64,000 nt of DNA from Bradyrhizobium prioriisuperbiae (GTDB lineage: Bacteria > Pseudomonadota > Alphaproteobacteria > Rhizobiales > Xanthobacteraceae): positions 8,668,501-8,732,500 of the forward strand of contig NZ_CP135921.1 of NCBI RefSeq assembly GCF_032397745.1, given 5' to 3'. Below the pieces are notes generated by a model. That model was given only the letters and a program-made list of their open reading frames with translations. It was not told the DNA's origin and made no database searches. Position numbers and translations under genes: made by a program. The number at the start of each line of letters is the position of its first letter. Position 1 is the stretch's first letter. Of the stretch, positions 46,190 through 54,609 are shown piece by piece.

Positions 46190-46846
46190 ATGGCAAAGAC
46201 ACGAACCATCAAGAAGACGAAACCCGCGCCCGAGCGGGCGACACCGCAGCAGGAGCGCGCGATGCAAACCCGCGACCACCTGTTGGACGTGGCGGGCGAA
46301 CTGCTGGGCGAGGTCGGCATCGAGAACATTTCCACCAACATGATCTGCGCCCGCGCCGGCATGACGCCGCCGGCGCTTTATCGCTACTTCAAGGACAAGC
46401 ACGCGGTGCTCGAGACCCTGGGGCAGCGCCTGATGGACCGCCAGAACGAGGCGCTGTTGCGCTGGGTGGAGCGCTATACCCCGGACGGCATCGACACACT
46501 CACGACCCATCTCGAGGACCTGATGCGCGAGACCGCGCGCATCACCAAGGCGGAACCAGGCGGCGCCTGGATCGAGCGCGCCCTGCGCGCCTCGCCGAAG
46601 CTCGCCCATGTCCGCGTCGCCTCGCACCGCTTTGTCACCGACCGGATCACCGACGCCTTTGCTCCGTTGCTTCCCGGTGTCCCCCGCAAGGCGCTGTGGC
46701 GCCGCGTGCGGCTCACCGTGGAATTCGGCTACGCCACCGACGAAATGCTGGACGAAGAAGATCTCATCCCCCGCAACGACATTATTCGCGATGCAGCGCG
46801 GATCCTGAACCTGGCCATGCTGGACCTGCAGCGCCGCGACGATTGA
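46190..46846 (+). CDS. TetR-family transcriptional regulator
   Basis: A 218-residue TetR-type regulator with an unusually basic N-terminal tail ([14 protein letters not shown]). The DNA-binding domain is about 28-75 with the recognition helix in [24 protein letters not shown]. The C-terminal ligand domain is all helical. It is divergent from the amidase-MFS-TPR genes with two dyads in between and probably represses that operon. Its last 118 bp overlap the 3' end of the convergent IHF-alpha-like frame. Confidence 0.92.
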   Translation: MAKTRTIKKTKPAPERATPQQERAMQTRDHLLDVAGELLGEVGIENISTNMICARAGMTPPALYRYFKDKHAVLETLGQRLMDRQNEALLRWVERYTPDGIDTLTTHLEDLMRETARITKAEPGGAWIERALRASPKLAHVRVASHRFVTDRITDAFAPLLPGVPRKALWRRVRLTVEFGYATDEMLDEEDLIPRNDIIRDAARILNLAMLDLQRRDD

Positions 46847-47151
46847 TCGCCACATCGATCGGTGTCGTTGTCAACACCGTTGGCGTTGATACGCTGCTTC
46901 AGAACGGCCGAGGCCTTGAAGACAATGACACGCCGCAGCAGGATATTGGCCTCCTCTCCCGTTTTTGGATTGCGGCCGATCCGCTGGCCTTTCCCGCGCA
47001 CGATGAAGGAGCCGAACGACGACAACTTCACAGTCTCACCTCTCTCAAGGCAATCGGTGATTTCCTTGAGAACGAGTTCCGCAAACGCAGAGGACCCGTG
47101 GCGGGACAAGCTCGCCGCCCGGTAAACCGCGTCGTGCAGATCGACGCGCAC
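46729..47151 (-). CDS. ihfA: IHF alpha-like DNA-bending protein with abnormal ends
   Basis: Residues 1-95 clearly belong to the HU/IHF family, closest to IHF alpha: [27 protein letters not shown] and [11 protein letters not shown]. Two oddities exist. First, the frame begins at a GTG (47151) and lacks the usual first residues; an ATG at 47174 in another frame encodes MTGTR, which looks like the missing start, consistent with a 1-bp deletion. Second, the frame runs 40 residues past the normal IHF end with Arg/Ser-rich sequence antisense to the TetR gene. The arm tip has ANILL where IHF alpha usually has VPISP. It may be a decaying or diverged second copy. Confidence 0.6.
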   Translation of the reverse strand: MRVDLHDAVYRAASLSRHGSSAFAELVLKEITDCLERGETVKLSSFGSFIVRGKGQRIGRNPKTGEEANILLRRVIVFKASAVLKQRINANGVDNDTDRCGDQSSRRCRSSMARFRIRAASRIMSLRGMRSSSSSISSVA

Positions 47152-47247
47152 ACTGTGCTTCTGGTTCCGGTCATGGCTGTTCCAATATGGGCTTATCCAA
47201 TATGGGTTGATCCAATTCGTCGCTCCGGATTCAAGTGATATCCGTCT

Positions 47248-48459
47248 TCAGGAAACGGCGCGGCGGCGCGCCGCGATCAGGAACAGGCCGAACAGCACCA
47301 GGCTGGCGGTCACCGCGCCGATCGAGAACACCGGCACCGCGCGCGCGTCGTCGCCGACCACGAACATCGACGCGGCCAGCGGGCCGATCGCGGCCCCGAA
47401 CAGCTGCGCCGCCGGAATCAACAACGCCGTGTTGCGTGACGAATCGGCGTCGACCGTCTGCCCGATCATGAAGGGAATGACGAACATCCAGATGAAGCCG
47501 ATCACCAGCACGGCGCCCCAGAACTGCGCGAGTGTGGGGCTGATGCCGAGCACGACCGAGGCCGCGAGCCCGAGCAGCGAGCAGACCAGGATGGCCGCGC
47601 GATAGCCGATGTGAGCCTGCAGCCAGGTCGCGGCGAGCGCGCCCAGCACTTGCGCAGCAAGACTCGCCGAAACCATGAAGGCGACCGTCTGCGAATCGAT
47701 GCCGTTCTGCCCGCCCAAGGGCTCCAGAAATGCCCAGATCGCACCGACGAACATGAAGAATGCGAAGATGCTCAGCAGCGCCAGGATGGAGCGCGGCGTC
47801 AGCACGCCGTCCATATTGCCTTTTTGCTTGGGAATCTCGCCATATTCGGCGGGCACCAGCCCAGCGAGAACGATCGACGCCAGGCTCACGACCGCGAGCA
47901 CCAGAAAACCGGTATTGGCCCCGACGGCGCCCGCCTCATGGATGATCCACTTGCCAACCCCGAAGACCAGCAGGCATTGCGCCAGAGTCTGCAGCGCGAT
48001 GAAGATGCCGCCGATCCGCTCAGCGCGGCGGGACCGGGCAATCAGCTCGATCGACACCGCCACCATGCCGCCCTCGACTACGCCTGCAAGGGTACGGACC
48101 AGCAGGATCGCATGGGGCGTCTCCGCAAACGACACCGCTGTGTTGAGCGCCGCCAGCGCGAGGAGCAGGATCGCGGACTTGAGGCGCAGATGGCGGGTCG
48201 AGAACAGCATTGCGGCGACCGCGGAGCCGATGCCGATCGCAACGATTTCGGCGGTAACGACCAAGGCGAGCATGTCGAGATCGATGCGGTGCTCGTTGAA
48301 CAGCGCGCCGAGCAGCACCGGCTGCAGGCCGAGAATGAGCAGACCGACCGACCCGATCCACAACGCCGCGCCAACCTGAACGGCCGTGGGATTGCCGACC
48401 AGCCAATCTTGATTCTGCGCCGAAACCGGACTCGCCGCCGCCGAACTCATTGCAGTCAT
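47248..48459 (-). CDS. MFS transporter
   Basis: A 403-residue MFS permease with 12 predicted helices. The N-terminal leader is Ala/Ser-rich and soluble. The helices are recognised from hydrophobic blocks such as ALWIGSVGLLILGLQPVLLGAL and MLALVVTAEIVAIGIGSAVAAM. GGAGGG lies 8 bp before the ATG at 48459, supporting this start. Family and substrate cannot be named from sequence alone. It is on the same strand as the ALDH operon but separated by a 205-bp repeat-containing gap. Confidence 0.88.
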   Translation of the reverse strand: MTAMSSAAASPVSAQNQDWLVGNPTAVQVGAALWIGSVGLLILGLQPVLLGALFNEHRIDLDMLALVVTAEIVAIGIGSAVAAMLFSTRHLRLKSAILLLALAALNTAVSFAETPHAILLVRTLAGVVEGGMVAVSIELIARSRRAERIGGIFIALQTLAQCLLVFGVGKWIIHEAGAVGANTGFLVLAVVSLASIVLAGLVPAEYGEIPKQKGNMDGVLTPRSILALLSIFAFFMFVGAIWAFLEPLGGQNGIDSQTVAFMVSASLAAQVLGALAATWLQAHIGYRAAILVCSLLGLAASVVLGISPTLAQFWGAVLVIGFIWMFVIPFMIGQTVDADSSRNTALLIPAAQLFGAAIGPLAASMFVVGDDARAVPVFSIGAVTASLVLFGLFLIAARRRAVS

Positions 48460-48500
48460 CCAAGTACCCTCCCCAACATCTATGAAAGATTCGAGATCAG

Positions 48501-48620
48501 TAGCCCGGGTGAGCCAACGGCTCCGCGCAAAGCGCGGCCCGATGACAGGCTCCGCGACACCCAGGATCCAATCGCACCGTCCGACCCCGGATATCGCGCT
48601 GCGCGCTCATCCGAGCTACG
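48501..48620. repeat. Imperfect palindromic intergenic repeat
   Basis: TAGCCCGGGTGAGC (48501-48514) pairs with GCTCATCCGAGCTA (48605-48618) with two mismatches, enclosing about 90 bp. Elements with arms of the type GTAGCCCGGATGAGCG are common between genes in Bradyrhizobium and Rhodopseudomonas. It lies between the MFS and ALDH genes. Confidence 0.65.
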
Positions 48621-48665
48621 GCTCATTCGTTCATCCATCCAGGATGTTCGAAGCGAATGCCAAGT

Positions 48666-50366
48666 CTAACCGCGCAGCGCCGTCGCGATGATGCGCGGCA
48701 ATTTCGAAAAGCCCGGACGATACTGGAAGCTGGTCATCAGCCGTCCCAGTACATCGGCCTTGCGATTGGTCACGAACCAGGCCGGCCGTGGAAACGCCCG
48801 GAACGGCGCCTCGATCACGGTGCGCTCGGCCTTGTCGAACATAAAGCTGTTGTGCACGAACCCGATCCCACTCTGGACGTCGTCGAGCGTATGGCCCGGG
48901 AAGGCACCCCACGGCGTCTGGATCAGTGAGGAGCCGAGGCCAGACCAGGCGTTGATGGCGATACCGCCGTAGCGCAGGGTGGCAATGATCTCCTCGAACC
49001 GCTTGCGGCCGATCTGGCGCATGGTCTTCGGATGAATCAGGATATTGGCGCCGAGCGTGCCGTGCAGCTTGCTGTTGGCATAGTCAACGGCGGCACGCAG
49101 ATAATACTCCGCATCGACACCCGCGATCCGCACCACGCTCATCGCCGGCGCGAACACCTCGTTGGTCTCGAGGTAGCTGTCGCTGCCCGGCCGGCAGAAG
49201 GTCAAAACGCAGGCCGGTGCGTCGTTGCGCGCAAGCTCGTGCACGCCCTCGCCATGCGCGCGGAACTGCGCCATGCGCTCGGAGGCGCCGGGGTAATACA
49301 GCGGCCGTGGCGGCGCGGCCTTCATGGTGGTTTCGATCGCGCTCAACAGCGCGCCGGACTTGTCCCAGCTCTCGGGCAACACCAGCATCTGGCAGGCGAT
49401 ACAGTTGAAACCGGAATTATTCAGCTTTTGCGTCACGATCTGCTCGGCCTGAAACGCGATATCGCTGGCACTCCAGGGGCCCTGCACTACGATGGTCGGA
49501 CTGACGCCGCCGAGTTCCGAGGTGATGCGCCTGGTATTGCGCGGCGTGCCGTTCTGCCTGTTGGCGGCGCCCTCTTCACCCGGCCCCCAGACGATGGCAT
49601 CGTGGGAAGCGGCCGCGCCGGTGATGTGGATCTCGTCCACCAGATCGTGATTGCAGAGATAAGCACCGGTGTCGGCACCGCCGCGGACAATGCGCAGCGC
49701 ACCGAACGCGATCAGGGGCCGCAAGGCGGGTTGCAGGAAGTCGATGAGATAGTCGTTGACCGGATTCAGCTTCAGAATGACCACCTGGTGCTCGACCAAT
49801 AGCTTATGAAAGCAATCGAGCGGCGACAACATCGCAACATTGCCAGCGCCCAGCACCAGCGCGATCTTGCCGCTCCTCTGCTCGGGCGGTGTCGCATAGG
49901 CTGACGCGGTGTTGTCGGCCAAATTAGCCGCAGTGACGCCCGGCTGCATCCAGACATCGGCGGTCACCCCGGCCATCAACAGCTTGTCCCAGATCGAATG
50001 CGGCATCACACGTGCGGCGATCTGCCCGTTCGGCAGTTCGCGCACCGGAATGGTTTTCAGGAACTGCTTGCCGTCCATCTGCGACAGCGTTTCGATGAAC
50101 AGGTTGCAGGCCCCCATCACCGTGTAGGGGCCCGCCAGCCATTCTTCGCCCTCCAGCGGCGATCCGGCCGGAATGCTCTTCTTGCGCGCCGCGGTCTTGG
50201 CCCAGGCCTCGGCCACCTCCATCAGATGCTCCTTGATTTCGGCCAGCATCGCAATGCGCTCGCCGATCGACGTGCGCGCCCAGGCGTCCTTGCGCTGATC
50301 GAGCTCGGCGAGCGCAGTCTCCAGTTCGTCGAGACGTGGGTTGGTCTTGAGAGCAAGAGCGGTCAT
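48666..50366 (-). CDS. Aldehyde dehydrogenase family protein
   Basis: A 566-residue aldehyde dehydrogenase, longer than the 480-500 residues of classical enzymes. The cofactor region has VLGAGNVAMLSPLDCFHKLLVE and the glutamate region SELGGVSPTIVV. The likely catalytic cysteine lies in NNSGFNCIACQML. The N-terminus (about 110 residues) resembles the acyl-CoA reductase-like branch rather than classical ALDH. The ATG at 50366 follows GGAGAC; the frame is open to 50444. It lies 34 bp after the PLP-enzyme gene and is the last gene of the operon starting behind the Fur-like dyad. Confidence 0.88.
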   Translation of the reverse strand: MTALALKTNPRLDELETALAELDQRKDAWARTSIGERIAMLAEIKEHLMEVAEAWAKTAARKKSIPAGSPLEGEEWLAGPYTVMGACNLFIETLSQMDGKQFLKTIPVRELPNGQIAARVMPHSIWDKLLMAGVTADVWMQPGVTAANLADNTASAYATPPEQRSGKIALVLGAGNVAMLSPLDCFHKLLVEHQVVILKLNPVNDYLIDFLQPALRPLIAFGALRIVRGGADTGAYLCNHDLVDEIHITGAAASHDAIVWGPGEEGAANRQNGTPRNTRRITSELGGVSPTIVVQGPWSASDIAFQAEQIVTQKLNNSGFNCIACQMLVLPESWDKSGALLSAIETTMKAAPPRPLYYPGASERMAQFRAHGEGVHELARNDAPACVLTFCRPGSDSYLETNEVFAPAMSVVRIAGVDAEYYLRAAVDYANSKLHGTLGANILIHPKTMRQIGRKRFEEIIATLRYGGIAINAWSGLGSSLIQTPWGAFPGHTLDDVQSGIGFVHNSFMFDKAERTVIEAPFRAFPRPAWFVTNRKADVLGRLMTSFQYRPGFSKLPRIIATALRG

Positions 50367-50400
50367 ATCGCGTGTCTCCGTTCGTCCAACGTGGGTGTGC

Positions 50401-51570
50401 TCAGGATGGTGGAAGCACCGGCCAGGTATCGACGATCCGTTCACCGGAATAGACGGTGATCGGGCCGAATAGTTGCAGCACGAATTCGCTCTGGGTCGGG
50501 CGCAGAAAGGCGAAATCGTCGGGCTTGACGTCCGCGTCGTCCGGAAGGCCGGCGAATTGCTGATTGGTGGAGTGCCAGAATTGCTGGCTCGGCGTCAGCC
50601 CGGGCGGATGCACCGGCTTCGCCATCCAGCGTCCGCCGTAAAGGAAACAGCCGCGCCGGGGAAATTTTCCGAGCTTCTGCAGAATCCATGAGCGGTCATC
50701 GAAGCCGGGCACCTGCGGATCGACCACTTTGAGGATCGGCGTTGCGATATGCACCGCGGGCTTCAGCCCCGACAGGCTCGGCACGTCGAAATCGGTCGGC
50801 AGCACGAACGCCGATCCCATCGACAACTCATTGGCGCCGATGCCGCTGTCATAGAGCAACGCGGTCGAGCTGCCGCCGATATTGAGGATAGTGCGCTGGT
50901 GCGGCGCCAGGCAGGCCACGAACTGCCGGATCAGGCTCCTGGCTTTCCCCAGCGCGGCCTTCGGCCCTCCGAACAGGCCGGGCACGTGGCCGATATGGGC
51001 CTCATACGCCATGACCCCCTGGCAATGCAGCCGGGGGTATTTTTCCTGCGCCTTCAGCGCGAGCAGCAGCGCATCGGGGTTGCGGTAGCCGCCGCGGTGC
51101 AGGCCGACATCGACTTCGAAACAGAAGCGCAGATCGATCCGCAACTCTTCCGCCAGCGCATGATAGGCCGCGAGCCGCTCGTCGGTGTCGATCAGCCAGA
51201 CGATGCGCGAGCCCGGACCGGCGGGATCGGCCAGCGCCCCCTTGGTCAGCGCATGGCGCGCGGCGCCCACCGGCATCGGCTTGCCGAACAGCAGATCGGC
51301 CGACGGAAACTCCGTCGCCACGGCCGCGCTGACCGGCAAGTGAAATGTCATGACCAGGTCGGTAGCGAGCGCCTTGCGGATGTGGGCCAGAAGCGGCAGG
51401 CATGGCAACGACTTGTCGACGATGCGGACCTGCAGTCCCGGCGCCAGCCGGGACTTGATCCTCGCGATATTGGCGTTCAGCCGATCAAGATCGAGCACCA
51501 GACATGGCTGGTGAATCTCCGCGGCGTGCAACGCCGCCGAAAGCCCCGCGAAATACGAATCCGCGCTCAC
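50401..51570 (-). CDS. Fold-type III PLP enzyme (D-threonine aldolase / alanine racemase N-terminal type)
   Basis: A 389-residue protein with an alanine racemase-like PLP barrel and a C-terminal DSD1/D-serine dehydratase-like domain. The barrel entrance LDLDRLNANIARIKS is typical; the PLP lysine is in VRIVDKSLPC, where the more common family motif is RPHxKTHK. LNIGGSSTALLYD is a phosphate-binding element. Relatives cleave D-threonine or D-3-hydroxyaspartate to glycine/glyoxylate and an aldehyde, or racemise amino acids. The start is GTG at 51570 overlapping the flavoenzyme stop. Cleavage to an aldehyde would suit the ALDH that follows. Confidence 0.8.
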   Translation of the reverse strand: MSADSYFAGLSAALHAAEIHQPCLVLDLDRLNANIARIKSRLAPGLQVRIVDKSLPCLPLLAHIRKALATDLVMTFHLPVSAAVATEFPSADLLFGKPMPVGAARHALTKGALADPAGPGSRIVWLIDTDERLAAYHALAEELRIDLRFCFEVDVGLHRGGYRNPDALLLALKAQEKYPRLHCQGVMAYEAHIGHVPGLFGGPKAALGKARSLIRQFVACLAPHQRTILNIGGSSTALLYDSGIGANELSMGSAFVLPTDFDVPSLSGLKPAVHIATPILKVVDPQVPGFDDRSWILQKLGKFPRRGCFLYGGRWMAKPVHPPGLTPSQQFWHSTNQQFAGLPDDADVKPDDFAFLRPTQSEFVLQLFGPITVYSGERIVDTWPVLPPS

Positions 51571-52859
51571 TGCTCGACGCCGAACAACCGCGCCATGTAC
51601 GGCGACACAAACCGATTGTCGGGATCCATCTCACGGCGCACCGCCATGGCGTCGTTCCAGCGCGGATAGACGGCGCTCAACTCTTTAGCAGTCAGGTTGT
51701 GCATCTTGCCCCAATGCGGCCGCCCGCCGTACTTGCGGAAGATCGGCTCTGCCGCGGCGAAGAACGGCAACGGGTCTTCCGGCGCGCCATGATGGATCGC
51801 GATCGAGCAGCTCGGCCGCTTGTAGAACGGACTGAGCCAGATCTCGTCAGGCGCCACCACCCGCACCTCGATCGGGAAATACACTTCCGGAAACCGGGTC
51901 TCGAGCAGAGCGATGATCTCGCGCAGCGCTCTGGGTCCCTCCTCGATCGGGAGATGGTATTCCATCTCGTTGAACTTCACATTGCGCTCGCTGGCGTAGA
52001 CCTTCAGCCAAGCCTCGACATAATCCTCCGGCGGCAGCTTGCCGATCGCCGAGCCGATCAGGCTCTTGCGCAACCACGGCATGCGCTTGAGATAGTTGCG
52101 CAGGGTTCGCAGCGTCTTGACCGCCTCGTTGTCCGTGTCCTGTGGACGGGCTGTCACCGGGGCGTCAGTGATCTCGCTGGTCAGCATGATGGCCTGACCC
52201 GAGAACGGGATATAGAAGAATTCGACCGATCGCTGCGCCGTCATGATGCTGTGAAAGCGATCCAGCACCCCCGCCACCGGCTCGGCCCAGCGGCGACGGC
52301 GCAGGCGATAACTCGCGACATTGCGGATGGTCACTTGCGTGACCGCACCGAAGGCGCCGAGCGAGGCACCCACGGCATTGATCGCGTCGGGATTCGTGGT
52401 GCGATTGAACTCGCGCACCGCGCCGCGACCGTCGGTAATCTGAATAGCTTCGAGCAACGTCGGATAAGCGCCGAGCGTCGCACCCGAACCGTGAGTCGAG
52501 GTGGCGAGCGCGCCGCCGAACGCCTGGGTATCGATATCGCCCATGTTCGGCAGTGCCTGGCCAATGTCATTCAGCAGCTTGGTCATCGGCCCGATCTTGG
52601 TACCGGCACCAACAGTCGCCTGCAGTTTCTGCGGATCGTGCGCGATCAATCCCTGGAAGTTGTCGAGCGACACGATCGTGCCCTCGCTCTGCACCAGACG
52701 CGTGAAGGAATGCCCCGTGCCGACCATCCTGATGGGGCCCGGCGCGGTCCTGATGATGGCCGAGAGATCATCCTGATTGTCCGGCCTGACCATGCTTCGC
52801 GGCTGGGCCGTAACAAAGCCCGACCAGTTCGACCATTGGTGTTTCACGATCTGCAACAT
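51567..52859 (-). CDS. FAD-linked oxidoreductase, D-arabinono-1,4-lactone oxidase type
   Basis: A 430-residue flavoprotein of the VAO/aldonolactone oxidase family. The FAD-binding half has VRPDNQDDLSAIIR, GTGHSFTRL and GALATSTHGSGATLGAY. The C-terminal ALO domain ends RPHWGKMHNLTAKELSAVYPRWNDAMAVRREMDPDNRFVSPYMARLFG, with the HWGK motif that defines sugar-lactone or alditol oxidases. The ATG at 52859 has a GGGAAG just upstream; the frame is open to 52961 but that stretch covers the regulatory dyad. It leads the three-gene operon. The substrate could be an alditol or a lactone. Confidence 0.9.
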   Translation of the reverse strand: MLQIVKHQWSNWSGFVTAQPRSMVRPDNQDDLSAIIRTAPGPIRMVGTGHSFTRLVQSEGTIVSLDNFQGLIAHDPQKLQATVGAGTKIGPMTKLLNDIGQALPNMGDIDTQAFGGALATSTHGSGATLGAYPTLLEAIQITDGRGAVREFNRTTNPDAINAVGASLGAFGAVTQVTIRNVASYRLRRRRWAEPVAGVLDRFHSIMTAQRSVEFFYIPFSGQAIMLTSEITDAPVTARPQDTDNEAVKTLRTLRNYLKRMPWLRKSLIGSAIGKLPPEDYVEAWLKVYASERNVKFNEMEYHLPIEEGPRALREIIALLETRFPEVYFPIEVRVVAPDEIWLSPFYKRPSCSIAIHHGAPEDPLPFFAAAEPIFRKYGGRPHWGKMHNLTAKELSAVYPRWNDAMAVRREMDPDNRFVSPYMARLFGVEQ

Positions 52860-52949
52860 GTCTTCCCGCCAAGGGTGGCCACCGAAACGGGGCACTCCCC
52901 TCGGGGGCATCCGAGGAGGAGCACGGCCGCTTGCCGGCTCGCCAAATAT

Positions 52950-52965
52950 GATAGCGATCATTATC
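52950..52965. promoter_or_regulatory. Fur-like dyad GATAGCGATCATTATC
   Basis: A second copy, with one changed base, of the dyad at 41614-41629. It lies 91 bp before the flavoenzyme start in the only AT-rich patch of the region and would cover its promoter. Confidence 0.6.
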
Positions 52966-53319
52966 TTTTTGAATTTCCCGAGTCAAGGCCGGACCTCGGC
53001 GGTCGCCCGGCCCTATCGCAGCCACGGCCACAGAGGCACGTGCCCGAACCCGTCACACGGAACGCGTCGCATGGCCGGCAACATGGCCAACGATCCGGTG
53101 ACGCTGCCCGCTTACATGGCGCTGGCGAAGCAGTTGATAGCGGAAGATTGACCCCCGCGCCGATGCAGATCACGTGGCGCCTTCACACCACATGTGTCGT
53201 GCCTGCGTGCGTTGCGGCAGTATCTGCTGCTGACGAAAAACGGCGCGGCATCCGGACTTGCCAGCATGCGCCGAATGATCGTCCGCCATCATTCCACGTC
53301 GTCGTGGCCGCCGAAACGA
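52966..53319. other. Gene-poor region with hydrolase remnant
   Basis: Apart from the fragment at 53071-53151 no gene is recognised. A long plus-strand frame runs through here from inside the flavoenzyme operon, but it is antisense to real genes for most of its length. Confidence 0.5.
53071..53151 (+). pseudogene. 3' fragment of a serine hydrolase paralogue
   Basis: Twenty-six codons plus stop match the end of the serine hydrolase at 39074-40327 in 22 of 26 residues (MAGNMANDPVTLPAYMALAK is identical). DNA identity continues a little upstream (GCGTCGCAT) with a small deletion. Nothing upstream resembles the rest of the gene. It is a remnant of a duplication or of a deleted paralogue and has no obvious translation start of its own apart from the internal ATG. 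Confidence 0.8.
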
Positions 53320-53349
53320 CAAAAGGGCTGCGGTTCGCACCGCAGCCCT
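53320..53349 (-). terminator. Terminator after the BA14K gene
   Basis: An 11-bp perfect stem, AGGGCTGCGGT with ACCGCAGCCCT, with loop TCGC and followed on the minus strand by TTTT. It is 33 bp past the BA14K stop. Confidence 0.8.
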
Positions 53350-53382
53350 AAAAGCAGATCCAAACACGATGGGATCGAAAAC

Positions 53383-53733
53383 TTACTGGCAGATGTAGCG
53401 TCGGCCCTTCACCAGATAGGTGTTCGACGCCGGATCATAGGAGCGGTAGCGTTGGGCACACGAGGCCTGGTGCTGCTGCTGGGCGGCGGCCTCCTGCTGC
53501 GCGGCGGCGCTGGCTGCACCCGCGGCAATCACGCCGCCGACGATGCCACCGACAAGACCGCCAACTCCGACGCCGTCGTCATTGCAGTAGCCGTGACGGC
53601 ACCAGACCTTTTCCGTCAAGGCCGGAACACTTACTGCGAGACCCGCGCCGGTCTGCAAGGGAGCTGAGATCGCGGATGCCGAAAACATCGCAGTACCGAC
53701 GATGGCCATTGAAACAATCTTCAAAAAACGCAT
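53383..53733 (-). CDS. BA14K family exported protein
   Basis: A 116-residue small exported protein. The signal peptide is about 1-23 (ISA-PLQ). The middle has a glycine-rich hydrophobic stretch (VGGLVGGIVGGVIAAGAASAAA) that may insert in a membrane, then a Gln/Ala-rich linker. The C-terminal CAQRYRSYDPASNTYLVKGRRY is the BA14K signature, known from Brucella where it is immunoreactive and lectin-like. ATG at 53733 follows AGGAG. Single gene with its own terminator. Confidence 0.9.
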   Translation of the reverse strand: MRFLKIVSMAIVGTAMFSASAISAPLQTGAGLAVSVPALTEKVWCRHGYCNDDGVGVGGLVGGIVGGVIAAGAASAAAQQEAAAQQQHQASCAQRYRSYDPASNTYLVKGRRYICQ

Positions 53734-54044
53734 TGCGTCTCCTATTCGATTCCAACGGGCACAGGTCCTCACCTGCTCCCGATTCGTTTTTGACAATGAT
53801 TGTGGGCGCGCATGGCCTCGGCCCAATATGAACGCTATTCGAACATGTCCGCCGGTTCAATGACGTGCGGTGCACGGAACCGTTGAAAACGCCGGAACTG
53901 TGTCATTTCGAGAACGCGAATTTCGCAAGGCGAAATGCGGGGACGCTGATCGCGCCGACATTCTGACAGGCCTGCACGTCACCAGCGGCGAAACAGCATC
54001 TCCTGATGCCGAGGAGCGTATCAGCGCGGCTCGGCACAGCGGAA
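53734..54044. other. Intergenic region, 311 bp
   Basis: Holds the 5' region of the BA14K gene. No further gene, repeat or clear palindrome was recognised. A TTGACA lies at 53790 on the plus strand but lacks a matching -10. Confidence 0.4.
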
Positions 54045-54458
54045 CTAACGCGGATCCGGACCGACGCGCTCGACCACGATCTCGGTATTATCCGCCCCGC
54101 CGGTGAAGACCGAATGGCGCGTCGTTGTGATGAACCACAGCCGGCCGTCGATCCTGATCTCCGCCTGCAGGGCGTAACTGTGGCCGCGGCGAATGCGGGT
54201 ATCGTCGAAACGAAGCCTATACGGAAGCGGCACCTGCCCCCGCGGCCTGATCACCGTTCGCGCCAGCACCTTTGAGGGTGCGTCCGCCAACGACACGTCG
54301 AGCAGGCTCACCTGCAGACGCGCCGACGGCGGCAGCGCGATCCGCTCGCGATAGACCACGGTGCCGCTCAGGGTTTTGGGCGCCGCCAGCGCGGGCAGCA
54401 CATGACAGGCTGCGATGAGACCCAGGATCAAGGCCGCCCGGCGCGAAAATCCGATCAT
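54045..54458 (-). CDS. YbaY-family exported protein
   Basis: A 137-residue exported protein with a signal peptide of about 25 residues (ALA-APK). The domain matches the YbaY/YscW-like family: LSGTVVYRERIALPPSARLQVSLLDVSLADAPS is the typical start, and the RRGHSYALQAEIRIDGRLWFITTT stretch the typical end. The E. coli protein is a glycine-zipper-free lipoprotein, while this one lacks a lipobox cysteine at the cleavage site. The ATG at 54458 was chosen for the signal peptide; the frame is open far upstream. Role in envelope biology is unclear. Confidence 0.82.
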   Translation of the reverse strand: MIGFSRRAALILGLIAACHVLPALAAPKTLSGTVVYRERIALPPSARLQVSLLDVSLADAPSKVLARTVIRPRGQVPLPYRLRFDDTRIRRGHSYALQAEIRIDGRLWFITTTRHSVFTGGADNTEIVVERVGPDPR

Positions 54459-54609
54459 CACGGCGTCCTTCCTGCGCGCAGTTTCGACCGCTGCACGAGC
54501 CTGCAACACGACCACGACATTAGCACAGGACCGCACCGTTACCGCAGAAACCTGATCCAACCCGGCAGGCAAGAGGGCTCCGAGGAAGATTACAAATCGA
54601 CCATCACGG

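Noticed and set aside
51504..53351. Plus-strand open frame of about 615 codons
   Set aside because: Mostly antisense to the flavoenzyme gene. Only the short hydrolase fragment at 53071-53151 is meaningful, and it is in this region by chance of frame.
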